64,000 bases of DNA from DATCMA01 sp036563645 (lineage in GTDB: Bacteria; Actinomycetota; Actinomycetes; Mycobacteriales; Micromonosporaceae), in assembly GCA_036563645.1 (NCBI GenBank), contig DATCMA010000028.1, positions 1 to 64,000 on the forward strand. The letters are read 5' to 3'. Positions 42,685-51,398 of the stretch are shown here, piece after piece. Positions within the stretch are counted from its first letter, which is position 1, and the number at the start of each line of letters is the position of its first letter. The notes under the pieces were generated by a model. It was given only the letters and a program-made list of their open reading frames with translations, ran no database searches and had not been told where the DNA came from. A program made the translations under genes and the position numbers.

Positions 42685-44253
42685 TCAGGGCAAGCGCTCG
42701 ACGGCGGTGGCAAAGGCGATCCCCGTCGCGATCACTGAGTTGATCAGCACCCCGAGCTGCCGGCCGGTGACGCCGTGCTCGAGATCGGTGGTGACCTCAC
42801 CGGCGAGGATGAGCTCACCCCGGTCGTCGTGGACATACGCCTTCGGCAGCGCCTGGTCGTGGTTCCAGGCGTTGCAGAACTCCAGCGCGTCCAGCAGCCG
42901 ATCGGCGGGGAAACGCCGAGTGGCGATGACCCGCGAGTGCAGGATTTCCCGGCGTTCGCCGAGGCGTTCGAAGTGGATGAGCGCCGGTCCCCACTGCCCG
43001 ATCAGCACCCCGTCGTCGTCGACCACGTAGTGATCGCCCCGCTCGGTGAGCACCCGGGCGATCGCGGCCACGCTGAGCGGAGCGAGCGTGTCGGGCCAGC
43101 CGCGGGGCTGGTCGGTCGCGGGGAGCGGCGCGGGTTGCGGATCGTCCGGGGGCAACGGCATCGGGTCGCAGATCGGCTCGGCGGCCAGCGACGCGGCGAC
43201 GCGACGCGACTGGTGGTCGGTGCCGTTGCGGGCATCGAAGCGCGCCGCCAGGTCGTGGGCGATGGTCGCGAGGATCGGGCCGAGGCGGCGAACCTCGATA
43301 TCCGCCGCCGGGCGATCGCCGTAGCCCGGTCGGTGCAGGTGCCGCGCGCCCAGGCCGTGGGCGCTCGCGAGGCGACACACTAGGGCGCCCGCGGTGGCGA
43401 ACTCCATCGCCGCCGCCTCGTCGAGCGCCGCGTCGAGCCACCCGAGGTGCGCGTCGAGCACGTCCAAGCCACGGGTGAGGTGCCCACTGAGCGCGCAGAA
43501 CCGCAGGTGCTGGGCGATGACCCCGAGCCGGTCGCGTTCGAAGCGGTGCCGGCGGTACGCCACGACGTGGGCCTCCGCCGCCTCAGCGAGCCGCCCAAGG
43601 TGGAGGTAGGGCAGCATCACCGCGGCCAACGCCGACTCGGGTTGTTCGGTGCACCGGAGTTCGCCGCGCAGAACCGGCTCGACGACGGCGACCGCCTCAG
43701 CCCAGTCGCCCCAGCGGGCGAGGAGCTCCGCCTGCCGCACCGGCTCGCAGCCGGCGCAGTCGCTGGTGTCATCGCGGGGGGCGGCCTGCCAGCGCGCGAG
43801 CCACTCGCGAGCGGCCTCCTCATCCCCGACGTGATCGGCAATGACACACCGCAGCTGGTAGATCGCGCGCGGGCTCAGCCCGGCCGCCTCGTACCGGCGC
43901 GCCAGGTCGTCGAGGGCGGCGAGCCCGTCGGCTAGGTCGATCCGCGGCGTGGTGGGCACCGTGGCGACCGCCCACTTGTGGTGCCAGCGCAGCAGTTCGG
44001 TGTATTCGTCGTCGAAAATGGACGGATGCTGGTCGAAGGTGGCCAGACACCAGTTGACCAGCGGGAGGATTCGCCAGCGCTCCGTGTGGTACTGGTGGGC
44101 CTCGAGCAGCTCGAACCGCGCCTCGACCCCGAGCCGGAGATCGCCAATCGCGTCCGCGAGCCGGGCGATCCGCTCCAGCTCCGTGACTTTCTCCGGGCCG
44201 TCGGGGAGGTCACGCGCCTCCTCCAGCGCGATCAGGAGTTCTTCCGGGGTCAT
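42685..44253 (-). CDS. TPR-like helical protein with C-terminal YbjN domain
   Basis: 522 aa. The first 350 residues form helical-repeat (TPR-like) structure with many W, L, A and R. The last 150 residues (about 385-522) are a YbjN/T3SS-chaperone-like domain with LEFCNAWNHDQALPKAYV. The neighbour encodes a related stand-alone YbjN domain (FCNTWNHDRLWPKAFV). YbjN proteins are thought to be chaperone or sensory folds; no defined activity. Both genes point away from ftsK. Confidence 0.75.
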   Translation of the reverse strand: MTPEELLIALEEARDLPDGPEKVTELERIARLADAIGDLRLGVEARFELLEAHQYHTERWRILPLVNWCLATFDQHPSIFDDEYTELLRWHHKWAVATVPTTPRIDLADGLAALDDLARRYEAAGLSPRAIYQLRCVIADHVGDEEAAREWLARWQAAPRDDTSDCAGCEPVRQAELLARWGDWAEAVAVVEPVLRGELRCTEQPESALAAVMLPYLHLGRLAEAAEAHVVAYRRHRFERDRLGVIAQHLRFCALSGHLTRGLDVLDAHLGWLDAALDEAAAMEFATAGALVCRLASAHGLGARHLHRPGYGDRPAADIEVRRLGPILATIAHDLAARFDARNGTDHQSRRVAASLAAEPICDPMPLPPDDPQPAPLPATDQPRGWPDTLAPLSVAAIARVLTERGDHYVVDDDGVLIGQWGPALIHFERLGERREILHSRVIATRRFPADRLLDALEFCNAWNHDQALPKAYVHDDRGELILAGEVTTDLEHGVTGRQLGVLINSVIATGIAFATAVERLP

Positions 44254-44335
44254 CGTCGCCCTCGCGCCTGGTCGTCCCCGTGCGCCCCCGCCGGCGCGGC
44301 CCGCCGCGACCCCATACCATCTACAGTGGAGGGAA

Positions 44336-44800
44336 TCATGGCTGGAGCTCCGCGGCGGCTGCGGCGAGCTGACACCCCGCGGTGATTCCGCACATACACA
44401 GTTGATCGAGTTGCGCCATCGTCACCCCGCACGCCAAGTCGGCGGCGACCTCGCCGCAGATTCGGGCGACGCCGAAGTCGTCGACGTGGACAAACGCCTT
44501 CGGCCACAGCCGGTCGTGGTTCCAGGTGTTGCAGAAGGTATACAGCCGTGGTACGTCCTCGATGTCGAAGCGCGTCGCCGCCAACGTGCGGACCTGGAAG
44601 AGTTCGCCGTGCTCACCCAGACGCAGGAAGTAGATGAGGTTGTCGCCCCAGCGCCCTACGAGGTCGCCGTCGCGATCGGGGGAGACGGAGAAGCCGCGTG
44701 CGGCGAGGACCGCGGTGATGAGCTCGTCAGTCAACGGGTGAAGGGTGTCACCGCCGCGCGGAGCCCGACCGGATGAGTTGGCGAAACCCGACAGTGACAT
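44336..44800 (-). CDS. YbjN domain-containing protein
   Basis: 154 aa from ATG 44800, chosen because GGAGGG lies 5-6 bases upstream on the minus strand; the frame is open 22 codons further. A single YbjN domain with PLTDELITAVLAARGFS, GDLVGRWGDNLIYF and FCNTWNHDRLWPKAFV, ending near ITAGCQLAAAAAEL. The larger YbjN gene follows 82 bases later and probably shares its transcript. Divergent from ftsK. Confidence 0.8.
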   Translation of the reverse strand: MSLSGFANSSGRAPRGGDTLHPLTDELITAVLAARGFSVSPDRDGDLVGRWGDNLIYFLRLGEHGELFQVRTLAATRFDIEDVPRLYTFCNTWNHDRLWPKAFVHVDDFGVARICGEVAADLACGVTMAQLDQLCMCGITAGCQLAAAAAELQP

Positions 44801-44902
44801 GGCCGCCCTCCTCGTCGATGAGCAGGCCCGCTTCGATGTGACCGGGCATACCTGCGCTTCGGACACGGACCGTAAAAGCCGGGATTGCTGGGACCGTACA
44901 GC

Positions 44903-44908
44903 TACGGT
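44903..44908 (+). promoter_or_regulatory. -10 box TACGGT before ftsK
   Basis: TACGGT ends 8 bases before ATG 44917. No ribosome binding site lies between, so a near-leaderless ftsK mRNA is likely. Confidence 0.4.
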
Positions 44909-44916
44909 GTGACTCT

Positions 44917-47388
44917 ATGGCGGGCCGTACCTCTCAGGCGAGTCGCGGCCGGAAGACCTCTCCGGCGCGCGGCGGCGCGCGTACCCGGGGCGGCGCGGCC
45001 GCCACGTCACGGGCGACCGCCACGGCCCGGGCGCCGCGTCGGCGCTCCCGGGGCGCGGGGCCGGCCCTCTCCATCGGACGGCTGATCGCCGCGTTGTGGA
45101 TGGCGCTCGCGACCGGCCTGGGGTGGGTGGTGCGGGCCATTGGCCGCCAGGCCGCGACCGCCCGCGACCTCGACCCAGGGCATCGGCGCGACGGCGCCGG
45201 GCTGCTCGTGTTCGGTCTGGCCATCCTCAGCGCGATGGCGCTGTGGTTCTCCTCCGCGGGGCCACTGGGGGAGCGGCTGGCCGACACCGCGCGTCTGTTC
45301 TTCGGCGCGGTTGCCTTGGCGCTGCCGGTGTTGTTGCTCGTCGGCGCGGTGCGGCTGATGCGCCAGCCGGCCGAGCCGGAGCACCGCGGCCGGGGTGTGG
45401 TCGGCTGGAGCGCGATCATCGTCGCCCTCGACGGCCTGCTTGACCTGGCCCAAGACCCGGCTGATCCGATCCAGCGGGACAGCGCGGGAGGGCTCATCGG
45501 GGCGGCGGTTGGCTCGGTGCTCACCGCCACGGTCAGCGCCTGGGTGGGCGTACCGCTGTTGGTGCTGCTGCTGATCTTCGGTCTCCTCGTGGTGACCGCC
45601 ACGCCGATCAACAAGATTCCCGAGCGGCTGGGGCTCCTCGCCGCCGTGGTGCGGGGCCGGGAGCCGGGCGCGTCGGCGGACGACGGCGATGGGGGCGACC
45701 AGGCGCCGCCTGTCCGGGTTCGGCGGCGCCCGGCGCGCCGCCGGCAGGCGAGTATGGTGCGAAAGGAGCCGGTCGAGGAGGCCGAGGCGCTCGACGCGGA
45801 GGAGCCTGAGTCCGCGCTCGAGCCGGTCGACGTGGTGCCCGCGGCCCGGAAGGAGCCGGAGCCACCCGAGCACAGCCCGCCGCCGACGCGCGCCGAGCAG
45901 CTCGCGCTCACCGGCCTGGCCGGGGACTACAAGCTGCCCCCGCTGAATCTCCTGCGTACGGGGAGCCCACCCAAGACCCGCAGCAAGGTCAACGACGAGG
46001 TGATCGCGGCGCTGCAGAGCGTCTTCGAACAGTTCGGTGTGGACGCCGCGGTGACCGGGTTCACCCGTGGGCCGACCGTCACGCGCTACGAGGTGGAGCT
46101 CGGCCCGGGGGTCAAGGTCGAGCGGATCACCCAGCTATCCCGCAACATCGCGTACGCGGTGAAGTCCCCCGACGTGCGGATCTTGAGCCCAATCCCCGGT
46201 AAGAGCGCGGTGGGTGTCGAGATCCCCAACGCCGACCGGGAGGACGTCGCGCTCGGGGACGTGCTGCGCTCGCGCGCCGCCACCTCCGACCACCACCCGA
46301 TGCTCGTCGGGCTCGGCAAGGACATCGAGGGCGGCTATGTCGTGGCGAACCTCGCCAAGATGCCGCACATCCTGATCGCGGGCGCCACCGGTTCCGGGAA
46401 GTCGTCGTGCCTGAACTCCCTGCTCGTCTCGATCCTGACCCGGGCCACGCCGGACGAGGTGCGGCTGCTGCTCATCGACCCCAAGCGGGTGGAGTTGAGC
46501 GCCTACGAGGGAATCCCGCACCTCGTTACCCCGATCGTGACCAACCCCAAGAAGGCGGCCGACGCGCTGGAGTGGGTCGTGCGCGAGATGGACATGCGCT
46601 ACGACGACCTCGCCGCCTTCGGGGTGCGGCACATCGACGACTTCAACCGCAAGGTGCGGGCGGGTCAGCTCAAGCCGCCGCCTGGCAGCGAGCGCGAACT
46701 CCGTCCGTACCCCTACCTCTTGGTGATCGTCGATGAGCTCGCTGACCTGATGATGGTCGCGCCACGCGACGTGGAGGACTCCATCGTCCGTATCACCCAG
46801 CTCGCGCGGGCGGCGGGCATCCACTTGGTGCTCGCCACTCAGCGTCCGTCGGTCGACGTGGTCACGGGTTTGATCAAGGCGAATGTCCCGTCTCGTCTCG
46901 CCTTCGCCACCTCGTCTCTCGCTGACTCGCGGGTGATCCTCGACCAGCCGGGGGCAGAGAAGCTCATCGGCCGGGGCGACGGGCTCTTCCTGCCGATGGG
47001 CGCCTCGAAGCCGATCCGAATTCAGGGCGCGTGGGTCTCCGAGGCCGAGATCAACGCGGTCGTGGCGTTCTGCAAGGAGCAGCGGGAGCCGGAGTTCCGG
47101 CCGGATGTGCTGACCCCGGCGAAGAACGCCAAGAAGAAGGTCGACGACGACATCGGCGACGACCTCGACCTGCTGTTGCAGGCGGTGGAGCTGGTGGTGA
47201 CCTCCCAGTTCGGCTCCACGTCGATGCTGCAGCGCAAGCTGCGGGTGGGCTTCGCGAAGGCCGGTCGACTGATGGACCTGATGGAGACCCGGGGCATCGT
47301 CGGGCCGTCCGAGGGGTCGAAGGCCCGGGAGGTGTTGGTCAAGCCGGAACAGCTTGAGGAGACCTTGGCGGCGCTGCGGGGGGAGTGA
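44917..47388 (+). CDS. ftsK: DNA translocase FtsK/SpoIIIE
   Basis: Hexameric septal DNA pump that clears chromosomes during division or sporulation. 823 aa. A basic N-terminus of about 50 residues, about four membrane helices (to about 230), an acidic/Pro linker, then the motor: FtsK alpha domain, Walker A GATGSGKS at about 489-496, Walker B YLLVIVDELADLMM. The gamma winged helix (about 755-820, VVTSQFGSTSMLQRKLRVGFAKAGRLMD) reads orienting sequences. Complete, with a probable leaderless start. Confidence 0.96.
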   Translation: MAGRTSQASRGRKTSPARGGARTRGGAAATSRATATARAPRRRSRGAGPALSIGRLIAALWMALATGLGWVVRAIGRQAATARDLDPGHRRDGAGLLVFGLAILSAMALWFSSAGPLGERLADTARLFFGAVALALPVLLLVGAVRLMRQPAEPEHRGRGVVGWSAIIVALDGLLDLAQDPADPIQRDSAGGLIGAAVGSVLTATVSAWVGVPLLVLLLIFGLLVVTATPINKIPERLGLLAAVVRGREPGASADDGDGGDQAPPVRVRRRPARRRQASMVRKEPVEEAEALDAEEPESALEPVDVVPAARKEPEPPEHSPPPTRAEQLALTGLAGDYKLPPLNLLRTGSPPKTRSKVNDEVIAALQSVFEQFGVDAAVTGFTRGPTVTRYEVELGPGVKVERITQLSRNIAYAVKSPDVRILSPIPGKSAVGVEIPNADREDVALGDVLRSRAATSDHHPMLVGLGKDIEGGYVVANLAKMPHILIAGATGSGKSSCLNSLLVSILTRATPDEVRLLLIDPKRVELSAYEGIPHLVTPIVTNPKKAADALEWVVREMDMRYDDLAAFGVRHIDDFNRKVRAGQLKPPPGSERELRPYPYLLVIVDELADLMMVAPRDVEDSIVRITQLARAAGIHLVLATQRPSVDVVTGLIKANVPSRLAFATSSLADSRVILDQPGAEKLIGRGDGLFLPMGASKPIRIQGAWVSEAEINAVVAFCKEQREPEFRPDVLTPAKNAKKKVDDDIGDDLDLLLQAVELVVTSQFGSTSMLQRKLRVGFAKAGRLMDLMETRGIVGPSEGSKAREVLVKPEQLEETLAALRGE

Positions 47389-47419
47389 GCGCCCGTCGCC
47401 GGTCCGCGAGCGGCGGCGC

Positions 47420-47734
47420 TCAGTGGAAGAGCTTCAACCCCATCACGCCGGCGATGACGAGGACGAGGCAGAGGATCCGCGGCCAGCTGGTCGACTCCCC
47501 GTTCGCGATCATCCCGACGAGGGCGGTGCCGACCGCGCCGATGCCGACCCAGACGGCGTAACCGGTGCCGACGGGGATGCTGCGCAGCGCCCACGCGAGC
47601 CCCGCCATGCTCAGCACCAGGCCGACCACGAAGACGAGCGCGGGGAGCGGACGGGTCAGCCCGGCGCTCCTGCTGAGCGCGACGGCCCATACCGTCTCCA
47701 TGCACCCTGACAGCACGAGCACAATCCAGGCCAT
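47420..47734 (-). CDS. SMR-family transporter, Gdx (SugE) subtype, probable guanidinium exporter
   Basis: 104 aa, four membrane helices; works as a dual-topology dimer. Essential Glu13 is in GCMETVWA. Gly10, Trp16, Ser42 and Lys101, residues I recall as marking the guanidinium-exporting Gdx subtype against the multidrug EmrE subtype, are all present, as is SIPVGTGYAVWVGIGAVG. The start is ATG 47734; an earlier in-frame start adds 22 unlikely residues. I could not find a convincing guanidine riboswitch upstream. Confidence 0.87.
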   Translation of the reverse strand: MAWIVLVLSGCMETVWAVALSRSAGLTRPLPALVFVVGLVLSMAGLAWALRSIPVGTGYAVWVGIGAVGTALVGMIANGESTSWPRILCLVLVIAGVMGLKLFH

Positions 47735-47980
47735 CGCCGTCCCGCTTTCATCGATGGGATGGGTATCGAATCGGCTCAGCGCGCCAACTCCGCTGACCAC
47801 AGGGCGGACGCTCCCCCGTCGAGGCCGGTCGGGCGTGGGCGGGCGACCGCCAGCGCCAGGATAGAGGAGGCCGCCACCAGGGCGAGGACGGCGATCTCAC
47901 GCCTGTTGGGTACGCCGGTCGGGCAGTGACCCGCGTTGCGCGGAGGCGGTACATGTGATGGGGGTGTCGGCGCTGCCCGG

Positions 47981-47986
47981 TACCCT
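47981..47986 (+). promoter_or_regulatory. -10 box TACCCT for leaderless rimO
   Basis: TACCCT ends 6 bases before GTG 47993. The GGGAGG between them abuts the start and is too close to serve as a normal ribosome binding site. Confidence 0.5.
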
Positions 47987-47992
47987 CGGGAG

Positions 47993-49462
47993 GTGTCCGC
48001 ATCTTCTCCCGGCTCGCGTCGTGGGCGTCGGGTCGCGCTGCTCACCCTCGGTTGTGCGCGCAATGAGGTCGACTCGGAAGAGCTCGCCGCGCGTTTGCAC
48101 GCCGACGGTTGGGAGGTCACGACCGACGGCGAGGACGCCGACGTGGTGCTTGTGAACACCTGCGGCTTTGTGGACAAAGCCAAGCAGGACTCCATTCAGA
48201 CGCTGCTCGCCGCTGCGGAGACCGGCGCGAAGGTGGTCGCGGCGGGCTGCTTGGCCGAACGGTACGGCCGGGAGCTCGCCGAGAGCCTGCCGGAAGCGCA
48301 CGCCGTGCTCAGCTTTGACGACTACCCCGACATCTCCGCGCGGCTGCAGGCGGTCCTCGCCGGCGAGTCGCTCCCCGCGCACACCCCGCGTGACCGCCGG
48401 CGACTCTTGCCGCTGGCCCCGGTCGACCGACGGAACCATTCCGTGGTGGTGCCCGGGCACGCCACGGTCGACGAGCACACCCCGGCTCACCTGCGCGGGG
48501 TGCTCCGCCGCCGCCTCGACCGCGGCCCGGTCGCCCCCGTGAAACTGGCCAGTGGCTGTGATCGACGGTGCGCGTTCTGCGCGATTCCGAGCTTCCGCGG
48601 GGCGTTCGTCTCCCGCTCTCCGGACGAGGTGCTCGCGGAGGCGGAGTGGTTGGCCTCCACCGGCGTGCGCGAGCTGGTCTTGGTGAGCGAGAACTCGACC
48701 TCCTACGGCAAGGATCTCGGCGACCCACGCTTGTTGGAGAAGCTGCTGCCCCAGCTCGCCGCGATCGACGGCATCGTTCGGGTCCGCGTGAGCTACCTCC
48801 AGCCGGCGGAGCTTCGGCCCAGCTTGATCGAGGCGATCGCGACGACACCGGGCGTCGCCCCCTACTTCGACGTGTCCTTCCAGCACGCCAGTGAGTCCGT
48901 CCTGCGGCGGATGCGCCGCTTCGGATCGGTGGAGCGCTTCCTGGAGCTGCTCGACACGATTCGCGGGTACGCGCCGGAGGCGGGAATCCGCAGCAACTTC
49001 ATCGTCGGCTTCCCCGGCGAGACGCGGGCCGACGTCAACGAGCTGGTCCGGTTCCTCTCCGCCGCTCGGCTCGATGCGATCGGCGTTTTCGACTACAGCG
49101 ACGAGGAAGGCACCGAGGCGGCCTCTCTCCCTGGCAAGGTGTCCTCGGCGACCATCAAGCGCCGGTACGAGAAGGTGAGCGCTCTCGCGGACGAGCTGTG
49201 CGCCCAGCGGGCAGAGGAGCGGGTCGGCAGCACCGTTGAGGTGCTCGTTACCTCGGTGGCCGACGGCGTGGTGGAGGGCGCCGCGGCGCACCAGGCGCCT
49301 GAGGTGGACGGCTCGACGACCTTGATCGCGTCGCCGAGCGCCGGGGTGGCGGTGACGACACTGCGTCCCGGAGATCTCGTGCGAGCCGCGGTGACCGGCA
49401 CGGAAGGGGTGGATCTCATGGCCGTACCGGTGGAGCTCGTGTCCGCCGCGCCGCGCCCGTGA
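47993..49462 (+). CDS. rimO: Ribosomal protein uS12 methylthiotransferase RimO
   Basis: Radical-SAM enzyme that methylthiolates an aspartate of ribosomal protein S12. 489 aa from GTG 47993. The N-terminal UPF0004 domain has its three cluster cysteines in TLGCARN, NTCGFV and AAGCLAE. The radical SAM core has CDRRCAFC (CxxxCxxC). A C-terminal TRAM domain ends the protein. Start chosen from a TACCCT box 6 bases upstream. The stop overlaps pgsA by 4 bases. Confidence 0.95.
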   Translation: MSASSPGSRRGRRVALLTLGCARNEVDSEELAARLHADGWEVTTDGEDADVVLVNTCGFVDKAKQDSIQTLLAAAETGAKVVAAGCLAERYGRELAESLPEAHAVLSFDDYPDISARLQAVLAGESLPAHTPRDRRRLLPLAPVDRRNHSVVVPGHATVDEHTPAHLRGVLRRRLDRGPVAPVKLASGCDRRCAFCAIPSFRGAFVSRSPDEVLAEAEWLASTGVRELVLVSENSTSYGKDLGDPRLLEKLLPQLAAIDGIVRVRVSYLQPAELRPSLIEAIATTPGVAPYFDVSFQHASESVLRRMRRFGSVERFLELLDTIRGYAPEAGIRSNFIVGFPGETRADVNELVRFLSAARLDAIGVFDYSDEEGTEAASLPGKVSSATIKRRYEKVSALADELCAQRAEERVGSTVEVLVTSVADGVVEGAAAHQAPEVDGSTTLIASPSAGVAVTTLRPGDLVRAAVTGTEGVDLMAVPVELVSAAPRP

Positions 49463-50097
49463 CCGGAACGGGTGAGCGCGTGAGCGAAGCCACGAAATCA
49501 CCAGTCACCGCCACGCCGAGGACTCGGCGCGCGCCCGTGGTGAACGCCGCTAACGCGCTCACCACGCTGCGGCTGGTCATGGTGCCGCTGTTCATCGCGT
49601 TCGTCCACGTCTCCGGGATGGCGCAGCCGAGCTGGCGGATCGCTGCGTGTCTCACCTTCGCCGCCGCGTCGCTGACCGATTTCGTGGACGGCTGGATCGC
49701 CCGTCGCTTCGATTTGATCACCGCTTTTGGTAAGGTCGCCGATCCGATCGCGGACAAGGCGTTGACCGGGAGCGCGCTCCTGCTGCTTTCCTGGTATGAC
49801 CGCCTGTCGTGGTGGGTGACGGCGCTGATCCTCACCCGCGAGATCGGGGTGACCCTCATCCGGTTCTGGGTGATTCGATTCGGTGTCATCGCGGCGAGCC
49901 GAGGCGGGAAGGCGAAGACCGTGCTGCAGATCCTCGCGATCGCCTGGTACCTCTGGCCGATGCCGGCCGCGCTCGAGGTGATCGCGCCATGGCTGCTCGG
50001 CGTGGCCGTCGTGGTCACGCTCGTCACCGGCGCTGATTACGTGGTGCGGGCGCTGCGGCTGCGGCGCGCGGCGCGCGGGACGGAGGCGCGGGGATGA
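49459..50097 (+). CDS. pgsA: CDP-diacylglycerol-glycerol-3-phosphate 3-phosphatidyltransferase
   Basis: Membrane enzyme making phosphatidylglycerol phosphate. 212 aa. The CDP-alcohol phosphotransferase signature D-G-x2-A-R-x8-G-x3-D-x3-D is readable in DGWIARRFDLITAFGKVADP. Five to six helices. The first 28 residues are polar and Thr/Arg-rich. GTG 49459 overlaps rimO, and the stop overlaps cinA, so the three genes form one unit. Confidence 0.93.
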   Translation: MTGTGERVSEATKSPVTATPRTRRAPVVNAANALTTLRLVMVPLFIAFVHVSGMAQPSWRIAACLTFAAASLTDFVDGWIARRFDLITAFGKVADPIADKALTGSALLLLSWYDRLSWWVTALILTREIGVTLIRFWVIRFGVIAASRGGKAKTVLQILAIAWYLWPMPAALEVIAPWLLGVAVVVTLVTGADYVVRALRLRRAARGTEARG

Positions 50098-50597
50098 CAC
50101 GGTCCGCCACGGAGATGCCGTCGGTCGAGGCTGAGGCCGTGGTGCGCGCCTTGGCCCGCCGTGGCGAGACCCTCGCGGTGGTCGAGTCGCTGACCGGCGG
50201 GCTGCTCGCGGCCACGGTGGTCGACGTCCCTGGAGCCAGCGCGGTCTTCCGCGGTGGTCTCGTGGCGTACGCCACGGATTTGAAGGCCTCCCTCGTCGGC
50301 GTTCCCCACGACCTCTTGGCCGAGCGGGGGCCGGTCGATCCTGACGTCGCACGCGCGTTGGCCGAGGGTGGGCGCAGCCGCTGTGGGGCCGACTGGGCGC
50401 TCGCCACGACGGGGGTGGCGGGGCCGCAGCCCCAGGGGGATAAGCCGGTGGGGTTGGTTTACGTCGCGTTGGTCGGCCCGGGCGTCAGCGACGTGTCCCA
50501 GCTCACCCTCGCCCCGGGACGGTGGGCGATTCGGGTGGGCACCGTCCGCGCCGCGCTGCGGATGCTCGCGCGACGCGTTGCCGATGCGGGTGAGTAA
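50094..50597 (+). CDS. CinA-family protein (nicotinamide-nucleotide amidase, PncC domain only)
   Basis: 167 aa, only the C-terminal CinA/PncC deamidase domain; the N-terminal MoCF-like domain of full CinA is absent, as usual in actinobacteria. Motifs VVESLTGGLLAA and TTGVAGPQPQGDKPVG match. Predicted to deamidate NMN to nicotinate mononucleotide in pyridine-nucleotide recycling. ATG 50094 overlaps pgsA by 4 bases. Confidence 0.9.
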   Translation: MTRSATEMPSVEAEAVVRALARRGETLAVVESLTGGLLAATVVDVPGASAVFRGGLVAYATDLKASLVGVPHDLLAERGPVDPDVARALAEGGRSRCGADWALATTGVAGPQPQGDKPVGLVYVALVGPGVSDVSQLTLAPGRWAIRVGTVRAALRMLARRVADAGE

Positions 50598-50715
50598 CCG
50601 GGGTCGGCACGAGGACGTTGCCCGGGCGGGGCAGGGTGTCGATCGGCGTCTCAGCGGATATCTTTGGGAGAAACCGTCCGGTAACCGCCGGAGGGCTAGG
50701 TGAGGGGGAGGTGCC

Positions 50716-51198
50716 ATGGTCCTGCTCCGCCGCGTGATCGGCGACGCACTGCGTGCGCGCCGGCAGGGTCAGCGCCGTACCCTGCGCGAGGTCTCCACCG
50801 CAGCTAACGTGAGCCTCGGCTACCTGTCCGAGATCGAGCGCGGACAGAAGGAAGCCTCGAGCGAGCTGCTCGCCGCGATCTGCGATGCCCTCGGCGCTCG
50901 TCTGTCGGAACTGCTGCGCGAGGTCAGCGACACCGTCGCCGTGGCCGAGCAAGTGGAGGGGGTGCTGGTGGCGCTCCCAGACAAGGCCACGTCGGAGGCC
51001 GACAAACCCGCTGGCCGTCCAGCCTCCGGAGACGCGGAAGCGCGATCGATGGCCGTGGAGCCGGCGCCGGCGCGTTCGGTCGCTTCCGACGGCGACGTAT
51101 CCGTCTCTGTCCAGCAGGATTCCCCGATCACAGCGACGCTGCGGACGACCCGGGTCCAGCCGGGTGACCGCGACCACGACGTTGTCTGCGCTGCCTGA
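50716..51198 (+). CDS. clgR: ClgR-like XRE regulator
   Basis: 160 aa. Helix-turn-helix in about residues 6-70 (TLREVSTAANVSLGYLSEIERGQKEAS), the ClgR hallmark, then a disordered Ala/Ser/Asp-rich tail without a known domain. In Streptomyces, Corynebacterium and Mycobacterium ClgR activates clp protease and pspA genes and is itself controlled by proteolysis. GGGGGAGG lies 5 bases before ATG 50716. The pspA and pspM genes follow. Confidence 0.88.
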   Translation: MVLLRRVIGDALRARRQGQRRTLREVSTAANVSLGYLSEIERGQKEASSELLAAICDALGARLSELLREVSDTVAVAEQVEGVLVALPDKATSEADKPAGRPASGDAEARSMAVEPAPARSVASDGDVSVSVQQDSPITATLRTTRVQPGDRDHDVVCAA

Positions 51199-51398
51199 GG
51201 CGGGAACGTTCGCTGACGTGGTGGAATCCGGGACCCCGGGGCACACGGGCGCTTGCCACCGGCGCGTAGGGTGGGTTCGTCACGGCTGGCGTCCCCTTCG
51301 TGGACGACTGAGCTGGGACGATAGAGACGAGCACCGCGGTGAGCGGTCGGTGACGTGCGCCGGGTGACGCGCTTCGGAGTGTGAGGGGATACCGCGGA

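Noticed and set aside
47735..47992. Guanidine riboswitch upstream of the Gdx-type gene
   Set aside because: ACGG and GACGGG strings occur, but no paired ACGR-loop hairpins or ykkC core could be assembled by eye.
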